The notes under the pieces are model-generated. The model was not told where the DNA came from. It saw only the letters and a list, made by a program, of their open reading frames with translations, and ran no database searches. A program made the translations under genes and the position numbers. Below, piece after piece: positions 52,248 to 60,700 of a stretch of 64,000 bases of DNA. Each line of letters starts with the position of its first letter. Position 1 is the first letter of the stretch. This stretch comes from Ideonella oryzae (GTDB lineage Bacteria > Pseudomonadota > Gammaproteobacteria > Burkholderiales > Burkholderiaceae_C). The stretch lies in the NCBI RefSeq assembly GCF_024055665.1, contig NZ_JAMXMC010000002.1, positions 434,001 to 498,000 of the forward strand, read 5' to 3'.

Positions 52248-53753
52248 TCAGCCCAGGTGCAGGGTCAGGGCCAACTCCGAACGGGCCCAGGCCTGTTCCT
52301 CTTCTTCCAGCAGATGGACTGTGCGGGGATGGGTCTCGACCCAATCCTTGCGCAATGCCAGGCGGGCGATGCGGCCCTGGCGTTGCAGCCGCAGCGTGTG
52401 CTCGGGCACGTCGGAGCGGGCATGGCAGGCGATGACGGCCAGGCGCAGGCACAGCATCTGCCACAGCATCAATTCGCTGTGGAGCAGTTCTTCCATCTTG
52501 CGCAGGCCCCCACGCTGGCCCAGCACCAAGTCCGCCAGACGGCGCTGCTGGCTCTGCGAAAAGCCGGCCGCATCCACGTGGCCCAGCAGGTAGGCGCTGT
52601 GGCGGTGGTGGTCATGGTGGGACACCATCTGGCCGATCTCATGCAACAGGGCGGCCCAGCGCAGCTCGATCCGCTCCTCTTCGGCATCGCGCGGAGCCAC
52701 CTGGTCGAACAGGGTGCAGGCCAGGCGTGCCACCCGCTGGGCCTGCTCGACATCGGCGCCAAAGCGGTGTTGCAGGGCCTTGACGCTGTCCTCGCGCAGG
52801 TCATGGCCACGCTGGCGCTGGCGGGCCATCAGCCGGTCGTGCAGGTCCACGATCACGCCTTGGCGCAGGGCCCCCTTGGCCGGCTGCAGGGCCTCGATCT
52901 GGAAGTGCGTGGCCAGCGTGTACAGGATGGCCAGGCCGCCGGCCAGCACCGGGCGCCGGTCGGGCTTGAGGCCCGGTAGGTCCAGTCGGTCGGCGCTGCC
53001 TGCCTCGATGCATTGCTTCATCAGCCAGCGCAGGCCGTCCGGGGTGATGCTGCCGTCGGTCTGGCCGCTGGCGCGCAGCACGTCGGACACCGCACCGGCG
53101 GTGCCGGAGGAACCCAGTGCCTGGTCCCAGCGGGAGGCTGCAAACGGCGCCAGGGCCTCCTCGAATTCGGCCCCAGCCGCCACCTGGGCGGCGCGGAAGC
53201 CCTCGCTGGAGAACTGGCCGTCCGGAAAGTAGCGCATGGACAGGCTGACACTGCCCACACGAAACGACTCGGCCTCGATGGGTTGACGCTTCTCGCCCAG
53301 GATCAGTTCGGTGGAGCGCCCGCCGATGTCGACCACCAGCCGAGGTTGGCTGGACGGTTGCAGATGGGCCACGCCGGCATAGATCAGCCGCGCTTCCTCG
53401 CGCCCCGAGATGACCTCGATGGGAAAGCCCAGCGCCGCCTGCGCCTGGTGCAGGAAGGCGTCGCGGTTGCGCGCCTCGCGCAGCGTCTGGGTGGCCACGG
53501 CCCGCACCTGCGCGGGATGGAAGCCGCCCAGGTTGCGGGCGAACTGCCGCAGACAGGCCAGGCCGCGCTCGGCCGCCTCGTCGGTCAGCATGCCCTCGTT
53601 GTCCAGGCCGGCCCCCAGCCGCACGGTTTCCTTCAGGTAGGCATGGCGGCGGTAGCGTCCGTCGCGCAAATGGCCAATCTCGAGGCGGAAACTGTTCGAC
53701 CCCATGTCGATGCCTGCGAGCAGGCCGGTGGGGGAGGGCAATGCGATGGACAT
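52248..53753 (-). CDS. ppx: Exopolyphosphatase / Ppx-GppA family phosphatase
   Basis: A 501-residue ASKHA-fold enzyme that removes phosphate from polyphosphate ends or from pppGpp. The N-terminal phosphate-binding loop AGIDMGSNSFRLEIG is near residue 13, VVDIGGRSTELI near residue 140, and LGSSGTAGAVSDV near residue 213. The C-terminal HD-like domain has LRWAALLHEIGQMVSHHDHHRHSAY near residue 370. Length agrees with Ppx. The ATG at 53753 is followed by no closer alternative. It is convergent with the arsC-like gene and divergent from the hydrolase gene. Confidence 0.93.
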   Translation of the reverse strand: MSIALPSPTGLLAGIDMGSNSFRLEIGHLRDGRYRRHAYLKETVRLGAGLDNEGMLTDEAAERGLACLRQFARNLGGFHPAQVRAVATQTLREARNRDAFLHQAQAALGFPIEVISGREEARLIYAGVAHLQPSSQPRLVVDIGGRSTELILGEKRQPIEAESFRVGSVSLSMRYFPDGQFSSEGFRAAQVAAGAEFEEALAPFAASRWDQALGSSGTAGAVSDVLRASGQTDGSITPDGLRWLMKQCIEAGSADRLDLPGLKPDRRPVLAGGLAILYTLATHFQIEALQPAKGALRQGVIVDLHDRLMARQRQRGHDLREDSVKALQHRFGADVEQAQRVARLACTLFDQVAPRDAEEERIELRWAALLHEIGQMVSHHDHHRHSAYLLGHVDAAGFSQSQQRRLADLVLGQRGGLRKMEELLHSELMLWQMLCLRLAVIACHARSDVPEHTLRLQRQGRIARLALRKDWVETHPRTVHLLEEEEQAWARSELALTLHLG

Positions 53754-53879
53754 GGGGCGGGATTGTGCCCCTTGACGATGACATCCCCGGGCCGCCGAGG
53801 CGGTCTTTGAGGCGACTCCTAGAATCGTTCACGCCCTTTCCGGCAGGGGCCGGAATCGAGATCCACCCAGGAGAACACC

Positions 53880-54785
53880 ATGCCCGATACCCCGCTGCTC
53901 AACGACGCCCAGGCCCTGTTGCAGAAGGCCAACGGGGACGCCCCGACACCGCCCACGCGCCGTGAGGTGGTGCAGGCCGGTGTGGGGCTGGGCTTTGCCG
54001 CCGCCACCTTGCCGGTGGCCGCACAGACGGTGATCCAGACGCCCAGCGAGGGCCTGGTGGCCGGGGCGGTGCAGATTCCGGTCGGCGACTTCCAGATGCC
54101 GGCCTATCGCGCCATGCCGCAGGGTGGTGGCGCGCGGCCCGTCGTGCTGGTGATCAGCGAGATCTTCGGCGTGCACGAGCACATCGCCGATGTGGCCCGG
54201 CGCTTCGCCCACCAGGGCTACTGCGCCATTGCGCCGGACTTGTACAAGCGCCAGGGCAATCCGGCGGGCTACACCGACATCGGTGCGCTGATGTCCGAAC
54301 TGGTGTCCAAGGTGCCCGATGCTCAGGTCATGGGCGACCTGGATGCCACGGTGGCCTGGGCCCGGGCGCAGGGCCAGGACACGTCACGCCTGGGCGTGAC
54401 CGGCTTCTGCTGGGGCGGGCGCATCACCTGGCTGTTCGCCGAGCACAGCGCGGCCGTCAAGGCCGGGGTGGCCTGGTACGGTCGTTTGACAGGGGCGACC
54501 AACCCGCTGCAGCCGCGCCATCCGCTGGACCTGGTGGCCGAACTGAAGGCGCCGGTGCTGGGGCTGTACGGCGGGCAGGACACCGGCATTCCGCTGGACA
54601 CCGTGGAGGCGATGAAGAAGGCGCTGGCCGCGGGCAATGCCGCGGCGCGCGATTCGCGCTTCATCGTCTACCCGGACGCGCCACATGCCTTCCATGCAGA
54701 CTACCGGCCCAGCTACCGCCAGGCCGATGCCCAGGATGGCTGGAAGCAGTGTCTGGCCTGGTTCAAGGCCCACGGGGTGGCTTGA
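53880..54785 (+). CDS. Dienelactone hydrolase family protein with export signal
   Basis: A 301-residue alpha/beta hydrolase. The N-terminus (TRREVVQAGVGLGFAAATLPVAAQ, about residues 26-49) resembles a Tat signal. The DLH core has ISEIFGVHEHI near residue 95, nucleophile Cys in GVTGFCWGGR near residue 178, Asp in GLYGGQDTGIP near residue 228, and His in PHAFHADYRPSY near residue 263. Cys in the GxCxGG motif is the family hallmark. It probably hydrolyses dienelactone or similar esters in the periplasm; the real substrate is unknown. A CAGGAGAA ribosome-binding site precedes the ATG. Confidence 0.87.
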   Translation: MPDTPLLNDAQALLQKANGDAPTPPTRREVVQAGVGLGFAAATLPVAAQTVIQTPSEGLVAGAVQIPVGDFQMPAYRAMPQGGGARPVVLVISEIFGVHEHIADVARRFAHQGYCAIAPDLYKRQGNPAGYTDIGALMSELVSKVPDAQVMGDLDATVAWARAQGQDTSRLGVTGFCWGGRITWLFAEHSAAVKAGVAWYGRLTGATNPLQPRHPLDLVAELKAPVLGLYGGQDTGIPLDTVEAMKKALAAGNAAARDSRFIVYPDAPHAFHADYRPSYRQADAQDGWKQCLAWFKAHGVA

Positions 54786-54825
54786 ACCCATGGAGAGGCG
54801 GCCCAGGCGGGCCGCCCGGTGCCGC

Positions 54826-55260
54826 TCAGCGCACCACCAGCACGGGCAGCGGCGAGTGGGTCAGCACCTTCTGGGTTTCGCTGCCCAGCAGCAGGGCGCT
54901 GACGCCACGGCGGCCGTGCGAGGCCATCACGACCAGATCGCAGCCCTTGTCCTTGGCCAGATCGCAAATGGCTTCCCAGGGGTGGACGGCTTCCACGGTG
55001 AAGCCTTCGCAGTCCAGCCCGGCGGCCTTGGCGGCGTCGCTGACGGCCTTCACGCGTGCGGTGGCGATCCGCTCCTGGGCGTCGTAGAACTCCTGCGGCG
55101 GCACCGGCTGCATCTCGCTGATGGCGCTGTAGGGGAAGGGCTCTTTCACGCTGATGGTGCTCAGCTTCGCGCCCAGCAGCTTGGCCATCGAGATGGCGGT
55201 TTCGACCGCCTTGGCGCTGATGTCCGAACCGTCGGTGGGAACGAGGATGTGGCTGTACAT
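54826..55260 (-). CDS. Universal stress protein (UspA family)
   Basis: A 144-residue single USP domain. It begins MYSHILVPTDGSDISAKAVE and has the nucleotide-binding loop VVMASHGRRGVSALLLGSETQKVL near residues 110-133, with the GxxGx9GS pattern of ATP-binding members. The start at 55260 follows a GGAAAGGA ribosome-binding site; the longer reading to 55302 adds an unlikely leader. An FNR/ANR-type box 81 bp upstream suggests induction under low oxygen. It is convergent with the dienelactone hydrolase gene, 40 bp apart. Confidence 0.92.
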   Translation of the reverse strand: MYSHILVPTDGSDISAKAVETAISMAKLLGAKLSTISVKEPFPYSAISEMQPVPPQEFYDAQERIATARVKAVSDAAKAAGLDCEGFTVEAVHPWEAICDLAKDKGCDLVVMASHGRRGVSALLLGSETQKVLTHSPLPVLVVR

Positions 55261-55340
55261 GAAGAGATCCTTTCCTTCGTGAGGGATGGATGGGTGTGTC
55301 ACCCGATGAGCGCAGTGTGTCCCGAAAGTGGCGCCGAGGC

Positions 55341-55354
55341 TTGACCAGAATCAA
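55341..55354 (-). promoter_or_regulatory. FNR/ANR-type binding site upstream of the usp gene
   Basis: TTGACCAGAATCAA (plus strand) equals TTGATTCTGGTCAA on the minus strand, 9 of 10 matches to TTGAT-N4-ATCAA. Its centre is about 87 bp upstream of the usp ATG; with the class II spacing of 41.5 bp the start point would be near 55306, where CACACT could be the -10. Anaerobic control is inferred. Confidence 0.7.
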
Positions 55355-55383
55355 GCCGTCTGTGCAATCAGTGCCAGGCCGTC

Positions 55384-56241
55384 TCAGCCCCGTGCCACCG
55401 GGCGTGCCGGGTCTGCCGACCACTCGCTCCAGGAGCCGGGGTAGAGCCGGGCATCGCCCAGCCCCGCCAGGGCCATGGCCAGCAGGTTGTGGCAGGCGGT
55501 GACGCCTGAGCCGCACTGGTGCACCACCTGCCCCGGCAGCAGGCCCAGGGCCAGGAATTCCTCCCGCAGCGCGTCGACCGACTTGAAGCGGCCGTCGGCG
55601 GTCAGGTTGTCCTTGAAGAAGCGGTTGCGGGCGCCCGGGATGTGGCCGGCCTGGGCATCCAGTGGTTCCACCTCGCCGCGGTAGCGCTCGGGTGCGCGGG
55701 CGTCGACCACCTGCAGGCTGTCCAGCGAGGCCAGCAGCGTGGGGGCATCCACCGTGGGCATGGCCGGGGCCCGAGCCGGGTAGGGGCCGGCGGCCGGCAG
55801 TGCGGCGGCGACCTGGGTGTCCAGCGCGCCGCCAGCGGCCAGCCAAGCCGCCACGCCCCCGTCCAGCACCCGCACGGCCGGATGGCCCAGCCAGCGCAGC
55901 ATCCACCAGGCCCGGGCGGCGTAGGGGCCGCCCTGGCGGTCGTAGCAGACCACCAGCCGGTCAGGCGTCACGCCCCAGGCGCCGGCCCGCTGGGCCAGCA
56001 GTTCGAGGCTGGGCAGCGGGTGGCGGCCGCCCTGGATGGGGCCGGCCGCGCTCTTGGGCGCTGACAGGTCGCGGTCCAGGTGCAGGTAGCGTGCACCGGG
56101 CAGGTGGCCGGACTGGTAGTCCTGCTCGCCCGCCGCAGTGTTGGCCAGGTCGAAGCCGCAGTCCAGCAGCAGGGGGGGCTGGGGGCTGTCCAGCAGGGCA
56201 CGCAACTCGGTCGCGGTGATCAGCGGATGGACGGTGGACAT
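55384..56241 (-). CDS. sseA: Thiosulfate/3-mercaptopyruvate sulfurtransferase (two rhodanese domains)
   Basis: A 285-residue protein with two rhodanese domains. The first, inactive one has LLLDCGFDLANT near residue 28 and GHLPGARYLHLDRDLS; the second has VVDARAPERYRGEVEP near residue 178, GHIPGARNRFF, and the active-site loop CGSGVTAC near residue 240 with catalytic Cys. The loop CGSGVT fits 3-mercaptopyruvate specificity. The start at ATG 56241 follows AAGGAG; a start 18 bp upstream is weaker. It may handle sulfane sulfur in the cytoplasm, complementing the periplasmic sox system. Confidence 0.93.
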   Translation of the reverse strand: MSTVHPLITATELRALLDSPQPPLLLDCGFDLANTAAGEQDYQSGHLPGARYLHLDRDLSAPKSAAGPIQGGRHPLPSLELLAQRAGAWGVTPDRLVVCYDRQGGPYAARAWWMLRWLGHPAVRVLDGGVAAWLAAGGALDTQVAAALPAAGPYPARAPAMPTVDAPTLLASLDSLQVVDARAPERYRGEVEPLDAQAGHIPGARNRFFKDNLTADGRFKSVDALREEFLALGLLPGQVVHQCGSGVTACHNLLAMALAGLGDARLYPGSWSEWSADPARPVARG

Positions 56242-56271
56242 GGGCGCTCCTTCGGGCATGGGCTTGGGGAA

Positions 56272-57171
56272 TCAGGATTCGCTGGGGTTGGCGGCATCCG
56301 GCACCGCACGGTTGCGCAGCAGTGTGGCGGTGAGCCCGGCGGTGACGATGAGCACCATGCCGGCCAGGGCCACCAGCGTCACAGCATCGCCGAAGATCAT
56401 CACCCCGAACAGGAAGGACCAGGCGATGCCGAGGTATTGCAGGCTGGCGTTGGACAGAGCCCGGCCGATGGCGTAGGCCCGGGTCATCAGGATCTGCGCG
56501 GTGGTGGCCAGCACGCCGGTGGCCACCAGCAGGCCCAGGCCGACGGGGGTGTGTGGGTGGAAGCCACTGGTCAGCGCGACCGCCGCGCCCACCACCGTGG
56601 TGCCCAGCGAGAAATAGAAGACCACGCGGTACTCCGGCTCGCCCACCCGGCCCAGGGCCGTCACTTGGAGATAGGCCATGGCGGACATCATTCCCGAGCA
56701 CAGGCCAGCCAAGGCGCCTGGCCACTGCTCCTGGGTGAGGGAGGGGCGCAGCACCAGGGCGACGCCCACGAAGCCCGTGAGGACCGTGACCACCAGGCGC
56801 ATGTCCACCCGGTCGGAGGCACCCACCAGCACCGCGCCGCCGATCAGGAACAGCGCCATCCAGATCGAGGACATGTAGTTCAGCGTGATGGCCGTGGCCA
56901 GGGGCAGCTGGCCGATCGCATAGAACCAGAGCGCCATTGCGCCCACACCCACGATGCTGCGGCCCAGGTGCATGGTGGGATATCGCGTGCCCAGGTGGCC
57001 ACCGCGCCAGAAGACCAGGGCCCCGATGAACAAGGCGCCCACCAGGCCGCGGTAGAAGACGATCTCACCGGCACCGTAGCGGGCCGAAGCCAGCTTCACG
57101 CACACCCCCATCGCGGCGAACAGGAAGGACGATCCCATCATCAGCAGGGGCGCTTGCAACTGGGGCTTCAT
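56272..57171 (-). CDS. EamA/DMT-family transporter
   Basis: A 299-residue inner-membrane protein with ten hydrophobic helices in two EamA repeats (first about residues 5-140, second about 150-285). The beginning PLLMMGSSFLFAAMGVCVKLA and AMALWFYAIGQLPLATAITLNYMSSIW are typical. Members export metabolites such as amino acids; the substrate is not assigned. It is separated from sseA by 30 bp and probably precedes it in the same transcript. It is divergent from purN. Confidence 0.9.
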   Translation of the reverse strand: MKPQLQAPLLMMGSSFLFAAMGVCVKLASARYGAGEIVFYRGLVGALFIGALVFWRGGHLGTRYPTMHLGRSIVGVGAMALWFYAIGQLPLATAITLNYMSSIWMALFLIGGAVLVGASDRVDMRLVVTVLTGFVGVALVLRPSLTQEQWPGALAGLCSGMMSAMAYLQVTALGRVGEPEYRVVFYFSLGTTVVGAAVALTSGFHPHTPVGLGLLVATGVLATTAQILMTRAYAIGRALSNASLQYLGIAWSFLFGVMIFGDAVTLVALAGMVLIVTAGLTATLLRNRAVPDAANPSES

Positions 57172-57233
57172 GCGTGGGCGGGCAGGGTGGGGAAAGCGGC
57201 CGATTCTGGCAGAGCCTTACACTCCTGGCCCTC

Positions 57234-57860
57234 ATGAAGCGAATCGTCATCCTCCTGTCCGGCCGCGGCAGCAACATGCAGGCCATCGTCGAGGCCTGCG
57301 CCGCCGAAGGCTGGCCGGCCAAGGTGGTGGCGGTGGTCAGCAACAAGGCCGAGGCCGCTGGGCTGGCCTGGGCGGCGCAGCGGGGCATCGCGACGGCGGT
57401 GGTGGACCACCGCGGCCAGCCTGACCGCGAGACCTACGATGCCGAGCTGGCCCGGGTGATCGATGGCTTTGCCCCCGACCTGCTGGTGCTGGCCGGCTTC
57501 ATGCGCATCCTGAGTGCCAGCTTCGTGCGCCATTACGAGGGGCGCCTGCTCAATGTGCATCCCTCGCTGCTGCCGGCCTTCCCGGGTTTGCACACCCACC
57601 GCCGGGCGATCGAGCAGGGCTGCAAGCTGGCCGGCGCCACCGTGCACTTCGTGACGGCCGAGTTGGACCATGGCCCCATCGTGGCCCAGGCCGCCGTGCC
57701 GGTGCTGCCGGGCGACGACGAGGCCAGCCTGTCAGCCCGGGTGCTCGAGCGCGAACACGTGATCTACCCGCTGGCGGTGCGCTGGTTCGTCGAGGACCGG
57801 CTGGTGCTGGCCGAGGGCCGGGTCAGCCACCGCGACGGCGTGCCCCAGCATTTGTTCTGA
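57234..57860 (+). CDS. purN: Phosphoribosylglycinamide formyltransferase
   Basis: Transfers the formyl group from 10-formyl-THF to GAR in purine synthesis. The 208-residue protein begins KRIVILLSGRGSNMQAIVEA, and has the catalytic region LAGFMRILSASFVRHYEGRLLNVHPSLLP near residues 84-112 with the Asn-His pair, the HTHRRAIEQG segment, and the conserved Asp in ELDHGPIVAQ near residue 143. The ATG at 57234 is the normal start. It is 34 bp upstream of the methyltransferase gene. Confidence 0.96.
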   Translation: MKRIVILLSGRGSNMQAIVEACAAEGWPAKVVAVVSNKAEAAGLAWAAQRGIATAVVDHRGQPDRETYDAELARVIDGFAPDLLVLAGFMRILSASFVRHYEGRLLNVHPSLLPAFPGLHTHRRAIEQGCKLAGATVHFVTAELDHGPIVAQAAVPVLPGDDEASLSARVLEREHVIYPLAVRWFVEDRLVLAEGRVSHRDGVPQHLF

Positions 57861-57894
57861 GACGCTGGCGGGGCGGGCTGGGATAATCCGGCCT

Positions 57895-59154
57895 ATGCAT
57901 CCGAATGCCCTGCTGGACCTGGCCACCGATCTGCTGCGCCAAGTACTCAAACTCGACCAACCCGCTGACACCGTGGTGTCGGCCTTTTTCCGCAAACACC
58001 GCACCCTGGGGCCGCGCGAGCGCCACAGTCTGGCCGAGACCGCCTACGCCGTGCTGCGCCGGCGCCTGCTCTGGGCCCATCTGGCGCAGAGTGGCTCTGG
58101 TGCGCTCGAGCGCCGGCTGGCCATCCTGGCCTGGCAGGGCAGCGACACCTTCATCCGGGGCGCCCTGGGGCCCAACGAGCTGGCCTGGCTGAGCCAGGTG
58201 CGCGAGGTGGACACCGCCACGCTGCCCGAAAAGGTGCGGGTCAACCTGCCCGACTGGCTGGCCAATGCGCTCAAGGTGGAACTGGGCGAGGAATTTCCCG
58301 CCTTCGTGGCGGCGATGGAGGAACCCGCACCGCTGGACCTGCGGATCAACACCCTGAAGGCCAAGCGCGAAACGGTGCTGGACGCCTTGAAGGAGGCCGG
58401 CATCGAGGCCGAGCCCACGCCGTACTCTCCCCTGGGCCTGCGGGTGCATGGCAAGCCCGCCCTGCAGAAACTGCCGCTGTTCGTGCAGGGGGAGGTGGAA
58501 GTTCAGGACGAGGGCAGCCAGCTGCTGGCCCTGATGCTGGGCGCCAAGCGCGGCGAGATGGTGGTGGACTTCTGCGCCGGCGCCGGCGGCAAGACCCTGG
58601 CCCTGGGCGCGTCCATGCGCAACACCGGCCGTCTCTATGCCTTCGATGTGTCCGGCTATCGGCTGGAGGGGCTCAAGCCTCGGCTGGCCCGCAGCGGCCT
58701 GTCCAATGTCTACCCGGCCCAGATCGCCCACGAGCGCGACGAACGCATCAAACGCCTGGCCGGCAAGATCGATCGCGTCTTGGTGGATGCACCGTGCTCT
58801 GGCCTGGGCACGCTGCGCCGCAACCCCGACCTGAAGTGGCGCCAGTCCCCCAAGGCCATCGACGAGTTGACCGCCAAGCAGGCGGCCATCCTCGACAGCG
58901 CCGCGCGTCTGCTCAAGCCGGGCGGCCGGCTGGTCTATGCGACCTGCAGCCTGCTCTCGCGCGAGAACGAGGACATTGCGCGCGCCTTCTCGGCCGCCCA
59001 TCCGGACTTCGAGCCGCTGTCCGCTGCCGAGCTGCTGGCTACGGCCCAGGTGGAGCAGGCCGAGACCCTCGTGCGCGAGGGCATGCTGCGCTTGTGGCCG
59101 CACCGCCACGCCACGGATGGCTTCTTTGCCGCCGCCTGGCAGCGCAAGGCTTGA
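57895..59154 (+). CDS. RsmB-like 16S rRNA (cytosine-C5) methyltransferase
   Basis: A 419-residue NOL1/NOP2/Sun-family RNA m5C methyltransferase. An N-terminal domain (residues 1-150) with AETAYAVLRRR precedes the catalytic part: VQDEGSQLLALMLG near residue 203, SAM motif FCAGAGGKTLALG near residue 224, motif IV DAPCSGLGTLRRNPD near residue 297, and motif VI VYATCSLLSRENE near residue 350 with catalytic Cys. RsmB (m5C967) is the most likely role, although the N-terminal NusB-like part is short. It shares a transcript with purN. Confidence 0.9.
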   Translation: MHPNALLDLATDLLRQVLKLDQPADTVVSAFFRKHRTLGPRERHSLAETAYAVLRRRLLWAHLAQSGSGALERRLAILAWQGSDTFIRGALGPNELAWLSQVREVDTATLPEKVRVNLPDWLANALKVELGEEFPAFVAAMEEPAPLDLRINTLKAKRETVLDALKEAGIEAEPTPYSPLGLRVHGKPALQKLPLFVQGEVEVQDEGSQLLALMLGAKRGEMVVDFCAGAGGKTLALGASMRNTGRLYAFDVSGYRLEGLKPRLARSGLSNVYPAQIAHERDERIKRLAGKIDRVLVDAPCSGLGTLRRNPDLKWRQSPKAIDELTAKQAAILDSAARLLKPGGRLVYATCSLLSRENEDIARAFSAAHPDFEPLSAAELLATAQVEQAETLVREGMLRLWPHRHATDGFFAAAWQRKA

Positions 59155-59296
59155 AGTCGGACGGGGTATCCCCATCTTCTGCATCGGATGTGATTGCAGC
59201 CATTTCGGTCTGCAATGCACGTTCTCCTGCCGGCAACGCGTGCGAAACGGGCGTTTCTGCACCCCTGTTCGGGGTGGCGGACGGCAGGCTGTCCTC

Positions 59297-59302
59297 TACA
59301 AT
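59297..59302 (+). promoter_or_regulatory. Possible -10 box of the desaturase gene
   Basis: TACAAT lies 42 bp before the desaturase ATG. The region about 17 bp upstream is GC-rich and shows no -35 consensus, as expected for an activated or regulated promoter. The rest of the 189-bp gap shows nothing else clear. Confidence 0.4.
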
Positions 59303-59343
59303 AGGGAGTTAGCCAGCACTTCGCGGGCGAATCAAGGTAGGCA

Positions 59344-60564
59344 ATGGATCAACTGAACACGGTGTTTTCTGCAGTATTAGACTTGGCAGCGAACGGCCTC
59401 ACGCACGCCACTTGGTGGCAAGTCGTGCTCTACGCTGCCGTGGTGACTCACATCACGATCGCCGGTGTCACCATTTTCCTGCACCGTTCGCAGGCGCACC
59501 GTGCGCTGGAGCTGGGTCCCATTCCCTCCCACTTCTTCCGCTTCTGGCTGTGGATGACCACCGGCATGGTGACCAAGGAATGGGTCGCCATCCACCGCAA
59601 GCACCACGCGAAGTGCGAGACCGAGGAAGACCCGCACAGCCCGATCACCCGCGGCATCGGCACCGTCATGAGTCGCGGCGCGGAGCTCTATCGTGCTGAG
59701 GCCAAGGTCACCGAGACGCTCTCCAAATATGGGCACGGCACGCCGGACGACTGGATGGAGCGCAACGTCTACACCAGGCACAGTGCCAAGGGCATCCTGC
59801 TGATGCTCCTGATCAACGTCGCGCTGTTCGGCGCCATCGGCGTCACCATCTGGGCCATCCAGATGGCCTGGATTCCGTTCTGGGCGGCTGGCGTGGTCAA
59901 TGGCCTGGGTCACTACTGGGGCTACCGCAACTTCGAGGCGGCCGATGCGTCGACCAACCTCTCGCCCTGGGGCATCATCATTGGTGGCGAAGAGTTGCAC
60001 AACAACCACCACACCTATCCGACCTCGGCCAAGTTCTCGGTCAAGCCCTTCGAGTTCGACATCGGCTGGGGCTACATCCGCGCCATGGAGATGCTGGGCT
60101 GGGCCAAGGTGCGCAAGACCGCGCCCCAGCTGCAACTGGGCCCGCTGAAGCCGGTGGCCGATGCCAAGACGCTGGAGGCGATCATCGCCAACCGCTACGA
60201 GGTGATGGCCAACTACGCCAAGGAACTGCGCCGTGCCTGTGCCGGTGAAGTGGCTCGGGTGAAGGCTCAAGGCAGCAGCAACTCGGCCTGGAGCAACCTG
60301 CGTGTGGCGCAGCGTTGGCTGCACCGCGACGTGGAGAAGATCCCGACCGACCTGCTCCCGCAGGTGGAGAGCGCCGTGGCCACGTCGCCGGTGCTGCAGA
60401 AGCTGGTCACCATGCGCGAAGAGCTGCGTCAGCTCTGGACCCGCACCAATGTGTCGGCCGAGCAGCTGGTGGCCGATCTGCAGGACTGGTGTCACCGGGC
60501 CGAGAGCAGCGGCGTCGCGGCGCTGCGCGAGTTCTCGCTGCAACTGCGTTCCGCCCGTGCCTGA
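59344..60564 (+). CDS. Acyl-CoA/acyl-lipid fatty acid desaturase
   Basis: A 406-residue membrane di-iron desaturase. The three His boxes are present: HRSQAHR at residues 47-53, HRKHH at residues 84-88 and HNNHH near residue 220. Four hydrophobic helices form the membrane part. A long C-terminal region (about residues 270-406) is helical and Glu/Arg-rich, beyond what a minimal delta-9 enzyme needs. It probably introduces a double bond into membrane acyl chains at low temperature. A terminator follows 25 bp after the stop. Confidence 0.92.
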   Translation: MDQLNTVFSAVLDLAANGLTHATWWQVVLYAAVVTHITIAGVTIFLHRSQAHRALELGPIPSHFFRFWLWMTTGMVTKEWVAIHRKHHAKCETEEDPHSPITRGIGTVMSRGAELYRAEAKVTETLSKYGHGTPDDWMERNVYTRHSAKGILLMLLINVALFGAIGVTIWAIQMAWIPFWAAGVVNGLGHYWGYRNFEAADASTNLSPWGIIIGGEELHNNHHTYPTSAKFSVKPFEFDIGWGYIRAMEMLGWAKVRKTAPQLQLGPLKPVADAKTLEAIIANRYEVMANYAKELRRACAGEVARVKAQGSSNSAWSNLRVAQRWLHRDVEKIPTDLLPQVESAVATSPVLQKLVTMREELRQLWTRTNVSAEQLVADLQDWCHRAESSGVAALREFSLQLRSARA

Positions 60565-60589
60565 CCGATCCACTTCCCGGATCTACCCG

Positions 60590-60613
60590 AAGCCCGCCTT
60601 GCGCGGGCTTTTT
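60590..60613 (+). terminator. Rho-independent terminator after the desaturase gene
   Basis: AAGCCCGC and GCGGGCTT enclose a short CTT-type loop and are followed by a T-run. It marks the end of the core-genome stretch; lower-GC DNA begins about 50 bp later. Confidence 0.85.
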
Positions 60614-60700
60614 CATGGTCGCTTGCTTCGCTTTCTTCCTGAGCGGGTGGGGAGCCCCAGCCAGCACAAAAAGGGCGGGCAATAAAAAAACCTGCGTCGA

